Below are positions 10,701 through 19,200 of a stretch of DNA of 42,420 nt, in pieces. Position numbers and translations under genes: made by a program. Below the pieces are notes generated by a model. It did no database searches. It saw nothing but the letters and a program-made list of their open reading frames with translations, and was not told the DNA's origin. Origin of the DNA: Muribaculaceae bacterium Isolate-002 (NCI) (GTDB lineage: Bacteria > Bacteroidota > Bacteroidia > Bacteroidales > Muribaculaceae); assembly GCA_004102805.1 (NCBI GenBank), contig SCEG01000026.1:1-42420 (forward strand). The letters run 5' to 3'. The stretch's first letter is position 1. Every line of letters begins with the position of its first letter.

Positions 10701-11665
10701 ACCGGGTTGGTGCTCGAGGCGTTGAGGCTGTCGTCGACCTCCACCTCGTCGATGGTGATGCCGACATTGCCCTCCGCGTCCGGCGTTTTCTTTTCGCCGT
10801 TGACGGTGATGCTCCTGACGGTGTTCTTCGAACCGTATTCTTCCCACGCGCCGGGATTGGTGAATGTCGACAGGCTCGTGCCGATGAAACGGTAGTCCTC
10901 CCATTTGCCGGCCGCGCTCTCGAAGGTGATGATCATGCCGCGCTTATGGTCATCGTCTATGTCGGCCTCGGCGAGTTTGGCCACGGCGGTCGCCTTTGTG
11001 TAGTAGCCGGTTCTCAACGGATGCAGGGCTGTGACGTTGTAATATCCGCTGCCGCTCCCGGTCCCGGCGGTGGCGAACGGCATCCACTTGGTCGCGTCGG
11101 ATATGTCGTTGTCCGGGTCGCCGGTAAACTGCCACGACTCCCAGCCTTTCGGGCCGCGGAATATCATCACGCAGCCAATGGACATATACTCCTCCCCATC
11201 GGATTGTGCTAGATTCGCAAGGGCGTCCTTTGCGGCTGACCAGTCGGCGAACACCCGGTCTTTGTCACCGAGTATGTCGTTGACCAGTACGACCGGGTGC
11301 CGGCGTGCGGCCTCAATGGCCACCTGAAGTTGCGATGTGGCATCATTGGCTGCCGTGGCGGCATCCCGCGCCTGTGTAGCCGCAGTATTTGCTGCCACAG
11401 CAGCCAGTCCGGCCGCGTCCTTGGCATTGTTGGCTGCCTGCGCCGCTGTATTAGCATTAGTGGCGGCAGCGTTGGCTGTCCTGGCCGCGTCCTCGGCCGG
11501 CTTGCGCAACAGCGACACAGGGGCGCTTACGACCTCCGTGCCGCGTATTGCCGGCAGTGTGGTGATTCCTTCGAGGCTCGATACTACGGGTAGTTCGTCG
11601 ATGCTCTGGCTCTCGGCTTTGATCGCGTTGAGCATTTCGTTCTTTTCTGCCTGTGTAAGTGCCAT
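4763..11665 (-). CDS. DGR-diversified receptor-binding tail protein
   Basis: This 2300-residue tail-tip protein is probably the host-recognition protein. In order it shows an Ala-rich coiled coil (about 56-115), a linker ending in a Gly-rich run (about 370), Ig-like beta repeats (about 375-640), a LamG/concanavalin-like region (about 705-915), a segment resembling CotH (RIQGTSSTKYPSKNIRI onward, tentative), leucine-rich repeats (about 1515-1670), and a C-terminal C-type-lectin/formylglycine-enzyme-like fold. The VR encodes about residues 2241-2278, followed by the constant AFRGKLVRAQ tail. Target side chains include Phe, Ser, Tyr, Asn and Gly at NNY codons. It is the last gene of the leftward late operon, three bases after its upstream neighbour. 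Confidence 0.88.
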   Translation of the reverse strand: MALTQAEKNEMLNAIKAESQSIDELPVVSSLEGITTLPAIRGTEVVSAPVSLLRKPAEDAARTANAAATNANTAAQAANNAKDAAGLAAVAANTAATQARDAATAANDATSQLQVAIEAARRHPVVLVNDILGDKDRVFADWSAAKDALANLAQSDGEEYMSIGCVMIFRGPKGWESWQFTGDPDNDISDATKWMPFATAGTGSGSGYYNVTALHPLRTGYYTKATAVAKLAEADIDDDHKRGMIITFESAAGKWEDYRFIGTSLSTFTNPGAWEEYGSKNTVRSITVNGEKKTPDAEGNVGITIDEVEVDDSLNASSTNPVQNGVVTAKLSELESGTLFNNEVIENEDGTVTVQLKSKSSVITEFNIPAGGGGGGESAGTKIVLNASLSASTIKEGGSAILTWSYDHQFTGEEAGTSTGQKATVEITVKRGIVTTYSETRQDVSKGTYTLDLTKYLLLGTSDIYVTATTTDPTTGKQQRKPAYVSVKVVSLNLSSSYNVAAGLAQGGYDLHDKVEIPYAVSGAGTKSVILYVDGVQRNLHSVTRSGTTNSNFTLDMAGLSVGRHTVQMVAEMEQDGLTLRSESIYFDILKRGSSAPFIGTKIIHPDGRILTGAAHSVPVIEAGQYEKCTFDFAAYDPSVVPATVELWHNGTLARTVSVPRTAQTYTNRFTEKGRQTLQLKLGSASYTIQVDVAESGIDIGEAQFGLQFKLDAAGRSNDESPDDRAKWESNGITTSFENVDWGSSGWIDGALKLTNGARATIGYNPFATDVKATGLTIEMTMRVSNIMDRTAPVVSCLDKGKGLLITTSEASFRTGQTVTYTNEDDEQVTREIKLATNIVEGEWTKVALTVGTAAQDRLMELYINGNRNGADIYDSSFSFRQDTPQEITIDSTEADIEIKSIRVYNRALSDDEELENRIVDCETTEEMMGEFTMNDILGDNGDVDLDKLRAQGKGVLRIVRKNMLDDVYETNNKKTDFLADVYYYSALGPDYDFILSNCYIRIQGTSSTKYPSKNIRIYFTKGSEKLSMTGKNVLAGNKYVMRPGAVPVPIVCCKSDYSDSSMSLNTGWAKLFNDTMKELGLLTPPQRHQYEQGGNSLAAINVRTAIDGMPIDIFCAETADGENVYYGQYNFNNEKSKSGPVFGMEGVEGFTPECPIALETLNNTSPVCLFSTKTDAELIEKFDGGAEVNYGVDSAGKVQTDGDVKWAGLSTKQQQAILRLHSWLRSCVPAGATSSNLSTYVSPKFKAEIDRYFDKDFILTYYIDREYGLGVDQFAKNMILRTWDGLIWYITYYDGDTQLGKRNDCFLVYLYTTMRDTWDAEAGKYAMEGFDSVLWNLVLANLQDDLRRCAANYRAVMTVERVLSMLNDEQSGNWSDRAFNKSGYLKYIAPATRVMYGKVWPFIYALQGSNKSHRTYFIRNRFALLDAKYGTSNFTSDNIDLYLARTAGDAADTVRITANEPYAYGYGTNNSPNIANTGIVDAGDTAILDITGAYTVNDPLRLYGASRIRTLDMTGAAGHLKNALDLGKCSVLRELNLDAPQGGGSTGWWLSIGNCRQLRRLSLRNQAQAKTGGSTSTALDLSNQTRLEELDARGTKVQSVNFAKGAPLTIARLPGTLTTLRLEYLSKLTPGGLTLETYGNVRTFIFDNCPGLNWETLLNRCANADRIRVTGIDREDDGTWLNKFMTMGGVDAEGNYTDTCALVGTVRLTKYIEKGRYEQMCAHFPELNIVQPEYTMIEFDDSVSDDANVSNLDNGTGYKYGNEYRPSGHISAILAKRHKTLAKVTKKATTRQVTIANVETTMNNLDGEMTWFPLHDSNSNYYADAEDTANCTPAKLDSTEGDLMMYEPGMWSKGINDYLKAKHYSCYSNNAKDKAPARPEADVLTLEDIKTAGDYLQGRKIMTGKATLAASYSTDSAYAVCSVDVSKHKRVRFPTVPGTNLMGSIFCDAQGNKVSEVIVPTLANKFEPGMYLISDVPEGAVSLHFTILPTAEFDKVVLSNSTKIEDMEPDWYYDDEHLCAVVGTSEVNGKFRAAVAGKYTLASMSWTDFHYYSAQRGMQQIDALMHFRIANLFYAKYGRRDAQEQCGAGSHTNNRTVGGTMKYGMTDTVGYEAAKAVNPNVTNSLIDNLVHQYAWYIKEEYGSKTVEQMNNICCLGYEDIYGHKYDMMDGVDLPNTNGNVGKWRIWFPDGTTVMIKGHTNSGAWTAAVAHGLYMAVIPVGTTNGSSSTHYCDMYWLTTGTGRVVFRGSYNAYANGGVSYAYANNDASNAGASVGSRLAFRGKLVRAQSVAAFKALAEVA
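4831..4943 (-). repeat. DGR variable repeat (VR)
   Basis: This 113-base repeat matches 30589-30701 without gaps, at 100 of 113 positions. It ends in a shared GC-rich stretch (GTCTGTCGGGTCGCGCCTGG) that fits an initiation-of-mutagenic-homing site. All 13 mismatches are at codon positions 1 or 2 of ten codons ending in T or C. After CTGG the two copies diverge. Confidence 0.9.
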
Positions 11666-11667
11666 AA

Positions 11668-11949
11668 TCAGTCGGTTTTAGGTTGGTTGTCTATCTGCTC
11701 GTTGAGTCCGTCGATAAAGGCCGGGGTGCCATAGCTCGAGGCCACCTCGGTGAGGGTGCGCACCTCTTCGTCGGTATAGTCGGCGGCACCCTCGCTGCGG
11801 TAGATTTTCATTGCGAGTGCGTGCGCGCGTATGCCGTTGACATTGAGGTAGAGCATGTTCGCCACGCTCTCCCGGGCATCGCCGGTGCGGTACTGCGTTT
11901 TGTCTATCCCGGTGGGGATTCTGAATTGCTGAAAGTTGAGTTTTGTCAT
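11668..11949 (-). CDS. Hypothetical phage tail-operon protein
   Basis: I do not recognise this 93-residue protein. It is soluble and acidic at the C-terminus, begins MTKLNFQQFRIPTGIDKTQ, and has a helical segment RESVANMLYLNVNGIRAHALAMKIY. It lies between the Tal-like gene (5 bases upstream) and the 2300-residue fibre (3 bases downstream), all co-transcribed. A role in fibre assembly or as a small baseplate connector is possible from position alone. Confidence 0.7.
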   Translation of the reverse strand: MTKLNFQQFRIPTGIDKTQYRTGDARESVANMLYLNVNGIRAHALAMKIYRSEGAADYTDEEVRTLTEVASSYGTPAFIDGLNEQIDNQPKTD

Positions 11950-11953
11950 ATCC

Positions 11954-14900
11954 TTATTCTTTTCTAACGCCTATTATTAGTCCGTTCTGCACCTGGAAGC
12001 GTACCTTGTCGAGGTCGTAGTCGCCGAACCCGAAGGTGACGCCTTCGTAATATTTGGTAAATGCTCCGTCGGCCCCCATGTCAAGGGCGATACGCAGGCC
12101 GTTCGAGCTGTTGAAGTATGTCGGTCCGTTAAGAACGTGGTGCCCCCTGGCATTTGCCCGGATGTCGCCGTACATTAGCAGCCCGATGTTGTTCCGGCCG
12201 CCGGACACGTTGATGTATGCCCCGTAGTTGTCCCAATATTCCAGCGGCGTGTCATTGGTTATGCGCAACAGGCACGACCCTATGGCGGCACCGGCGGGCA
12301 TGGTATCAAGCCCCATGCCGACCCACCGGTGTTTGTCCCGGAAGCCGAGGAAGCCGTCGCCGGTGGAGTAAAGGAAGAACTTGCTCGTGCCCCCGTCCAC
12401 TCCGGCATAGCTGCCGCCGGAGTAACCTCCCTCGGCGGTGATGCTGTTGGTGCCGATGGTGAAGCCGCCGATGGTGCCGGTGGTGGCGTTGATCTCGCCG
12501 GTGAACTTGCCGTTGACGGCCTCGATGCTGCCGTCCTCGAGTATCCTGAAATTGGAATTTGCGGTGACAAGTCCCTCGAGCTGTATGTTGGAGGCCTTGA
12601 TCTTTACGCCGTCCTGTCCGGCACCGACAAAGGCGCGGAGATTGCCGTCCGCGTCGATGGCGTAGAGGCCGCTCATCTGCGCCGTGGTTACTATGCCGGA
12701 TTCGGCAAGCACCCTGCCGTCGCTGTCGAAGTTCTGCGCGGCTATCTTTATCAGCTTCTCGCTCTGCTCGAACAGGGTGCGGTACCTGTACGTGAGCGCC
12801 TCGACCTTGTCTGTCGACAGCACGAGCATGTACAGGTAGATCTCGCCTGTGAAACTCAGCCTGAAATCGCCTGTGCCGTTCCAAAGGCCGTCGCAGGAGA
12901 ACTGACGGTAGCCGTCGGTGGGATTAAGGCCGGTGGAGTATTCAAATGAGTTGAAATTCTCGAACCCGGTCTTGTCGACATTATCGAAACCGATTTTCAG
13001 AACGCCGCCGGTTTTCACCTTATAGAAAAAACTAAGGTAGACCGGCACCGGCTCTTTCTTGCCGTCTGAGTTGGTGCGGAATATCGGCTTGCTGCGCAGG
13101 TCGGCATTCTTCTGGAGTATGTATTTGTTGACTATCCTGACAACCGTGCGGTCATCATCCCGGGTCACACTTGCGCAGTTGCCCTTCTTTGTCAGGACGT
13201 TGTTGTTGGCCCATATCCACCTGTTGCCGACAAGGAAGAACACGGCCTCGTTGGAGGTGTCCCATTTGGACATCCCAAGCGAGAATGCCGGGTTGCTCAG
13301 GTAGCCTTTGTCAGCCACGAAGTCCTGGCGCACCGCCTCGATGGAGCTTGTTATGCGCCCCTCGACTATCTCGAACTTGGTCTTGATATCCTCGCCTGTC
13401 ACCAAAAGGAAGGTGCCGCGAAGATAGGCGTTGTCGCTGTAGATGCCGTTGCCGTGGGGCTGGTTGTCTGCCGGGAACCAGTCGTCGGTGATTCCGTCGA
13501 GGTTGCCGAACCTGGCACGGAGGCTGCCTGTGAAGTTCTTGTCATGCATGCCGTCGAGAACATCGATACGGGGCTGTCCGTCCTCGGTGGCCGATATGAG
13601 TATGAGGTTCTGACGTTTTGGGTTGACGGTGTTGCCCATCAGCACGCACTCGTCGCCGGGCATCGGAACCGCCCCGGCAAATTCGGATACGGGTATGACG
13701 ACGCTGCCGTTGTTTACATTGGCGATTTCCACCCAGTAACTCTTGAGGTTGCCGCCTGTGAAGGTCTGACAGCGCATGAGGTCGTGGGCGGCGAAGGTGT
13801 TCTCCTGCTCGAAGGTGATTATATAGTGGCCGTTGACACTCTGCACCTCCTTTATCTTGCCGTTGGCCGCCGACACGCATATCTGGCCGCCGACGCTGCG
13901 GATCTTCTCGATGAGCATCTCGAACACGGTCATTATCTGGCGCACGGTGAGTTTGTCGACGGTAAGGTGCGACAGCCCATTCTCGAGCCATATACGCCAC
14001 CCTTCGCCGGCGAATCCGTCAACGAATTTCGGGGAGCTTAACAGGGCGCGCACAAGGAGTGTCAGCAGCTCTGCGTTGCCGGAGCCGTCTATGGTTCCGC
14101 CCTGCGTGCCGGGAATGAAGTCGCCGGCATCCAGTCCTTCCTCGAAGATGATCTTCTTTTTTGCCCGGTCGGGGGTGTTCTTGCTGATGAATTCCCGTTG
14201 GCTGCGCCGGGCCGAGAACAGGTTGTTGTCGGTGGGCACCGTCCTGTCCCATGTGCGTATGATGTCCGGCATCGATATGGACGCGCCGATTGACTGCGCG
14301 TAACTCCTGGCCTCGCCTATGTCGTCGGTCATTTTCTCCCGGGCGGTACGGCTCAATGCGTCGCCGATCTCGATGTCCATCTGCGACGGGAGGTTGACCT
14401 TGCGCGTTATCTTGGTGATGCGGCTGTCGCGGTAGCCGGTGCCGGGGAAGTATTTGTCGCTCTCGAGGCGCACCCTGCGCCCGATGAACAGCTCCACACC
14501 CTCGTCCTCTATCCACACATGGTCGGTTGGAGCCTTGAACACGGATATGTCGAGCGCGTGGTCGGCATTGTATTTGTTGACGGCGGTCAGCAGTTCCTCC
14601 TCGGCAAGCCCGTAATATTCATCAGGCATGCGAAGATTCCACAGTATATATTTGTTGCCGGCTTTTGGCACGAGTGCGCCGCCGGGCAGCTGCATGTCGT
14701 TGTCATACGGCCATATCGTTATTATCTCGAATTCCCGGGTGTCGGCGTTGTAGTTCACCTCGAAATAGTAGGTGCCGTCCTCTTCGTCGCCGAGTCCGGC
14801 AAGTTCGCTCCCTTCCTGGAATGACACGCGGATGACCCTGCCGCCTATCATGTAGTCGTTGGGGTTGAACTGGAGGCTGTTGTCGCGGAAGTAATAAATG

Positions 14901-15751
14901 GTGAAGTCCTTGCCGTCCTCGCCTTTCTTTACCTCGGAGCGCACGCTGCTCACGGTGCCGGTGCGCCGGGGATAGATGTCGGCGAATGCGGCGTCCTCGT
15001 AATGGTCCACCCTGCCGTATTTGTCGGCGTTGACCTCTACATATTTCTGGCCGCCGGGGAGCTGAAGGCGCGAGTAGCCGTACTTCTCGGGGTCGATGTT
15101 GCGGCTGCTGCCCACGGGCCACAGCCGGGTGTAGAATTTCACGTTGTCGGCTTTGCCGGGGTCTATCGATGTCAGCCCCTTGTTGTAGCCGAGTGTTACA
15201 GGTTCGCCGTGTTCGCAGCGGCACACGTTGACGGTCTGCCCCTCGGTCCACCATTCGGCGCCGACTTTCTCGGCTATCTCCCTGAGTGCCTCGTCGCAGT
15301 ATTTGCCGTGGTAGTCGATGGTGATGTTCTCGGTTCCATCCACCTGCCCGACCTTCCAGTCAGTGATGTTGTCCCAGCCGTCGTTCATGCACTCTACAAT
15401 CATCGCCACATGCTCCCGGGGAGGGGCCGTGAGAGAGAACACGGGGTCGTTCTCATCATCGACGGTCTTTATCACGAGTATGTTCCGGAGAAGGCTCTCG
15501 ATGCCGTAGAGCTTGAGGTCGTATTTCCACTCTCCGGTCGACACCTGTTTGGGGCGGTACCGCTCGGTGAGCCGGTAGCGCTCCCCCTCGAAGTCGACGT
15601 AATCATCGACATCCAGTTCCACATGCTCATACAGGGTGAAGGAGAGTGTCAGGACGTTGTCGCCCTGTATCTCCTTGGCCTGTGTCGAGCTGTCGTTGGG
15701 CGAAAGCTCCGCCCGGGGATTGCCCGCCCTGTCGTATATTGTCAGAACCAT
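11954..15751 (-). CDS. Tal-like tail tip / tail-spike protein
   Basis: This 1265-residue protein is predicted to form the central tail tip. The N-terminal 400 residues (YDRAGNPRAELSPNDSSTQ, then IQGDNVLTLSFTLYEHVEL) resemble the gp27-like hub of phage tail endopeptidase/spike proteins of the Tal family. The middle holds long beta-rich segments. The C-terminal region (VTANSNFRILEDGSIEAVNG, TGEINATTGTIGGFTIG) shows the repeat style of fibre/collar regions in siphovirus tip proteins. Gene order tape measure, Dit-like, Tal-like, fibre is classic for siphoviruses. No peptidoglycan hydrolase domain is evident by eye. Confidence 0.78.
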   Translation of the reverse strand: MVLTIYDRAGNPRAELSPNDSSTQAKEIQGDNVLTLSFTLYEHVELDVDDYVDFEGERYRLTERYRPKQVSTGEWKYDLKLYGIESLLRNILVIKTVDDENDPVFSLTAPPREHVAMIVECMNDGWDNITDWKVGQVDGTENITIDYHGKYCDEALREIAEKVGAEWWTEGQTVNVCRCEHGEPVTLGYNKGLTSIDPGKADNVKFYTRLWPVGSSRNIDPEKYGYSRLQLPGGQKYVEVNADKYGRVDHYEDAAFADIYPRRTGTVSSVRSEVKKGEDGKDFTIYYFRDNSLQFNPNDYMIGGRVIRVSFQEGSELAGLGDEEDGTYYFEVNYNADTREFEIITIWPYDNDMQLPGGALVPKAGNKYILWNLRMPDEYYGLAEEELLTAVNKYNADHALDISVFKAPTDHVWIEDEGVELFIGRRVRLESDKYFPGTGYRDSRITKITRKVNLPSQMDIEIGDALSRTAREKMTDDIGEARSYAQSIGASISMPDIIRTWDRTVPTDNNLFSARRSQREFISKNTPDRAKKKIIFEEGLDAGDFIPGTQGGTIDGSGNAELLTLLVRALLSSPKFVDGFAGEGWRIWLENGLSHLTVDKLTVRQIMTVFEMLIEKIRSVGGQICVSAANGKIKEVQSVNGHYIITFEQENTFAAHDLMRCQTFTGGNLKSYWVEIANVNNGSVVIPVSEFAGAVPMPGDECVLMGNTVNPKRQNLILISATEDGQPRIDVLDGMHDKNFTGSLRARFGNLDGITDDWFPADNQPHGNGIYSDNAYLRGTFLLVTGEDIKTKFEIVEGRITSSIEAVRQDFVADKGYLSNPAFSLGMSKWDTSNEAVFFLVGNRWIWANNNVLTKKGNCASVTRDDDRTVVRIVNKYILQKNADLRSKPIFRTNSDGKKEPVPVYLSFFYKVKTGGVLKIGFDNVDKTGFENFNSFEYSTGLNPTDGYRQFSCDGLWNGTGDFRLSFTGEIYLYMLVLSTDKVEALTYRYRTLFEQSEKLIKIAAQNFDSDGRVLAESGIVTTAQMSGLYAIDADGNLRAFVGAGQDGVKIKASNIQLEGLVTANSNFRILEDGSIEAVNGKFTGEINATTGTIGGFTIGTNSITAEGGYSGGSYAGVDGGTSKFFLYSTGDGFLGFRDKHRWVGMGLDTMPAGAAIGSCLLRITNDTPLEYWDNYGAYINVSGGRNNIGLLMYGDIRANARGHHVLNGPTYFNSSNGLRIALDMGADGAFTKYYEGVTFGFGDYDLDKVRFQVQNGLIIGVRKE

Positions 15752-15774
15752 GTTTGAACGGTGTTATAATGCGG

Positions 15775-16236
15775 TTAGAATGACGGCTCGGGCTCCTTGA
15801 ACGTGACTTTGAAACGGCTGGCCTGGACACCCTCGCGCCAAAGATAGGTCAGCGGCTTATAGGCGGTGCTGCTGACATAGAACATGCGCATTGTCAGTCC
15901 GAGCTGCCGGAAGCGGAATGTCAGCCATCCGTTCCGGCCCTGCTTGAGCAGGGTGATGAAGGCGCGGTAGTGTTCGAGCCATTCTTCCCGGGTCCGGGCG
16001 AATATGGCGAAGTGCAGGGTCACGTCGCGCTCCTCGCTCCTGACATCGAGCCTTGCGGAATATTTGGTGCCGTCGAGTTCCCGGATATTGACCCCGACAT
16101 GGCTCTTGGCTTTCGCCGGGGTCATTATGGCGGTAAGGTTCTCCCGGCCGCCGCGCTTCTCTTCTGTGAGGAAGGCCCCGTACTCTTTCCAGATGTCGGT
16201 GCCGTTTATCGTTACAAGTCCTTCGAGTGCTTCCAT
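15775..16236 (-). CDS. Distal tail (Dit)-like protein
   Basis: This 153-residue protein lies between the tape measure and the Tal-like gene, where siphoviruses place the distal tail protein that links tube to tip. It starts MEALEGLVTINGTDIWKEYGAFL. It contains beta-rich segments such as RDVTLHFAIFARTREEWLEHYRAF, which fit the N-terminal fold of Dit proteins, but it lacks a long carbohydrate-binding extension. Its start is one base past the tape-measure stop, so the genes are coupled. The assignment rests mainly on order and size. Confidence 0.65.
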   Translation of the reverse strand: MEALEGLVTINGTDIWKEYGAFLTEEKRGGRENLTAIMTPAKAKSHVGVNIRELDGTKYSARLDVRSEERDVTLHFAIFARTREEWLEHYRAFITLLKQGRNGWLTFRFRQLGLTMRMFYVSSTAYKPLTYLWREGVQASRFKVTFKEPEPSF

Positions 16237-16237
16237 G

Positions 16238-19200
16238 TCAGAGTGTCTTTATTCCGTCACGTTTAATCTCATTGATCATATCTCTTATCTCTCCGAGAGC
16301 TTCCGCGCTGTCACCCGTATGTTCCTCTATCTTGGCAAGGTGCCCTTCTGCCGCCCCCATCTTCTCGGCCACGTTCTCAACCACGGTGTCGATATTGGCG
16401 ACATGGCCCTGGACGCTCACGAACACCCCCTCGAGCTTTGTGCCCTGGTCCTGGGATAAGGCGTTGAAGCTGCCGGCACGCCCGGACTGGCTGCTGCCGT
16501 CCTTGTCGGGATCGATGCCGAGTGCGCCGGCAAGTGCGTCGCGTTCACGCAATGCGTCATTTACAATACTGCTGTATTCCCGCCTCAGCGCGTCGAGTTC
16601 GCCGTCGGTCATCTTGCCGTCGGTCATGGCATCGGCAAATTTCTTATACCATTCCTTGAGACGCGCCGTATACTTCTCGCTCATCATGCCCTCCACAAGG
16701 GAATTCATGAACATGTCGTTCAGGTCGTCAATGAATGTCCCGGCGTCTGACTTCATATCGAGCAGCTTGCTCTTGAAGTCATCGCGGACACTGTCAAACG
16801 ATATGCCGGTAAGTTTTTCGTAATAGGCTTCCTGAAGTTCCTCGAGCTGCCGGTAATACTCTATGTAGTCGTCCATGTACTGGGCAGCGTTCTTGTACCC
16901 GTCATCCGCAAGCGACTTGATTTTGGAGTACAGGTCGTTGGCCTCGTTGAACACTTTGGCCATCTCCTCGCTTGACAGACCCCAGAACGCCCCGGCGCTA
17001 TCTATGCGGCGACCGACAATGGCGCTTATGCGGTCCCAGTCGGCTCCCGACATTCCTTTGTCAATCTTATAGTTCGACGAGTGGTGGCCCCCGATGCCGA
17101 GAAAACCGTTGCTGTAGGCCGCGCCGGCACGCCACATCATTTCACGTGTGTTGGACTCGGCCTGTTTCAACCTGTCTTTCTGCTGCTCGTACAGCCCGCT
17201 TGCATCCGATACGGCCGCCTCGGACATCTTGTCTGCCAGGTTGTCGATGCTCTTCTGCAGGTCCTTGTTGGAAGTCGTCAGGTATTCTATGTCGCGCTCA
17301 AGATTCTTGTCGCTGTCACCGCTGCCGAACAACGACGAGAACCCGCCGAACGTCACGACATCCAGTATCCCGCCTATGCCTTTCACGAGCGACTCCCCTA
17401 TCTGTACGAACATCTTGCCGTTCAGCAGATTCTCGAGTATGCCGCTGACGGCGTTGAGTATCGTGTCGATAAGGCCTGACACCAACACGCCTATGCCGTC
17501 CTTCAGGATGTCGAGGATTGAAAGGATGGCGGAGATTATCTGTCCGAGCAGGCCGCTGTTGCCCAATGCCTCGGCCACGCTCTTGCCTATGGCGGAGTTC
17601 CCGAGCAGTTTTGACAAGCCTTTGGCAAGCGCCCCGCCGACGGCTTTGGCGACACCGCCGTTGTTGAACAGTTTGTCAAGCCCCATCAGGCTCTCCCCGA
17701 CACCCTGGAGGCTGCCGGATTTCAGTCCGGCAAGGTTACTCGCCAGGGAGTTGAACATGTTGTTGACTGTCGCTGTGGAGGTCTGCAGCTTGGAGGAGGC
17801 GTCCTGTACCTGCGTGCCGAAATCGGCCACCTGCCCGGACGCGGCGGTGAGATTGTTGGTGGCCACGGTCACGCTTCTGGTCGCGGAGGCTATTGCGGTA
17901 CTGTCGCCGGAAGCCTCGGCTGCTGCAAGCCTTTTCTTTGCCTCGGTCAGCGTCTCGGTGGCGGCACGCTCGGCATCCTGGGCGGCCATATACTCGCGCA
18001 GCGCAGTCTGATAACTTGTCAGATCGTCGCCGAGGGTGGCGAAGATATTGCTGTCCCATGACGTATTGGCCTGTTCCAGCCTGGCGATAAGCTCATAGAG
18101 AGTCTGCTTGTCCTCGATGTCGGTATTTTTGAATTCCTCCGTCCGGGTGATGGCCCGTAGTTTCTCGATGGTCGGCTCCAACTGGTCGCGGAACAGCGTG
18201 CCGAAGTCGCCGAACACGCTGCCCCAGTCTATCGACTGCTTTATGGCCTCGATGTCGATGTTCTGAAGCGTGGCCGCTTTCTCGCGCTCGAGAGTCTTAC
18301 GGCTCCACTCGTCGGAGGTCTCGGCTATCCTGCGGTCGTATTCCTCCGCGATGGCTGTACGCCGCTGCTGGAATGTGCCGTATTCCTTAAGGTAGTCGGC
18401 CATGTGCTGCGCCTCCATGCGGTACATATCCTGCAATGCCCGGTCCCGGGATTCGATGGCGATACTGTTGGCTCGGTCTATCTCGGTCTGCTGCTCGTCG
18501 GTAAGCCCGGCAAGGTTCAGACCCTGCGTGCCGGCTTCATCGTTACGTGCCACGAAATCCCGGCGCAGCCTGTCTATCTCGGCAAGCTGTTTTTCATAGT
18601 CCAGGGCAATCTGCCGCCAGCGTTTCTCGGCACCGTCCGCCAGTTGGTTGATTTCGTCCTGCTCGTTCTGCCAACGGAGTTTGCGCAGTTCATCGGCTTC
18701 CTTGCGTGCAGCCGCTATACGGTCGTCCTTTGTGGTGGTATCGGAGGTGGGCGTGGTTGTCGGAGTGGTCATCTGCGGTATCTTCAGCGATTCAAGAGCC
18801 GCTTCGGTAGCGCCGATCTCGCTCTGAAGTTCGTTAACCCTACGCTCGGCCTCGTCGGACGCGGCCCGGATCTGACGGTCGCGTTCCTCGAGCGCAAGCC
18901 GGTTGCTTGCCGCATTATACGCCTGCGCGTCGCTGACTTCGTAGGTATAGGTAGTCCAACTGCTCATCGATCTGCCACCACCATTTGCTCTAACATGTTC
19001 ATGGGGCACGGTCCGGACACCGGCCATACCTCGCTCCTTTGCTTCGGCATAACTTACTTCGTCACCGTTGGACTTTACTCCGTATCGGGCGTTGCGGCGG
19101 GCCAGGTCTTGTCGCTCAAGCATTGTGGAATACGCCTGTGTCACGGCCTTGTCAAGAGCCGCGGCTTTTGCCCGGAGTATGAATGATTGCACGACGTTGG

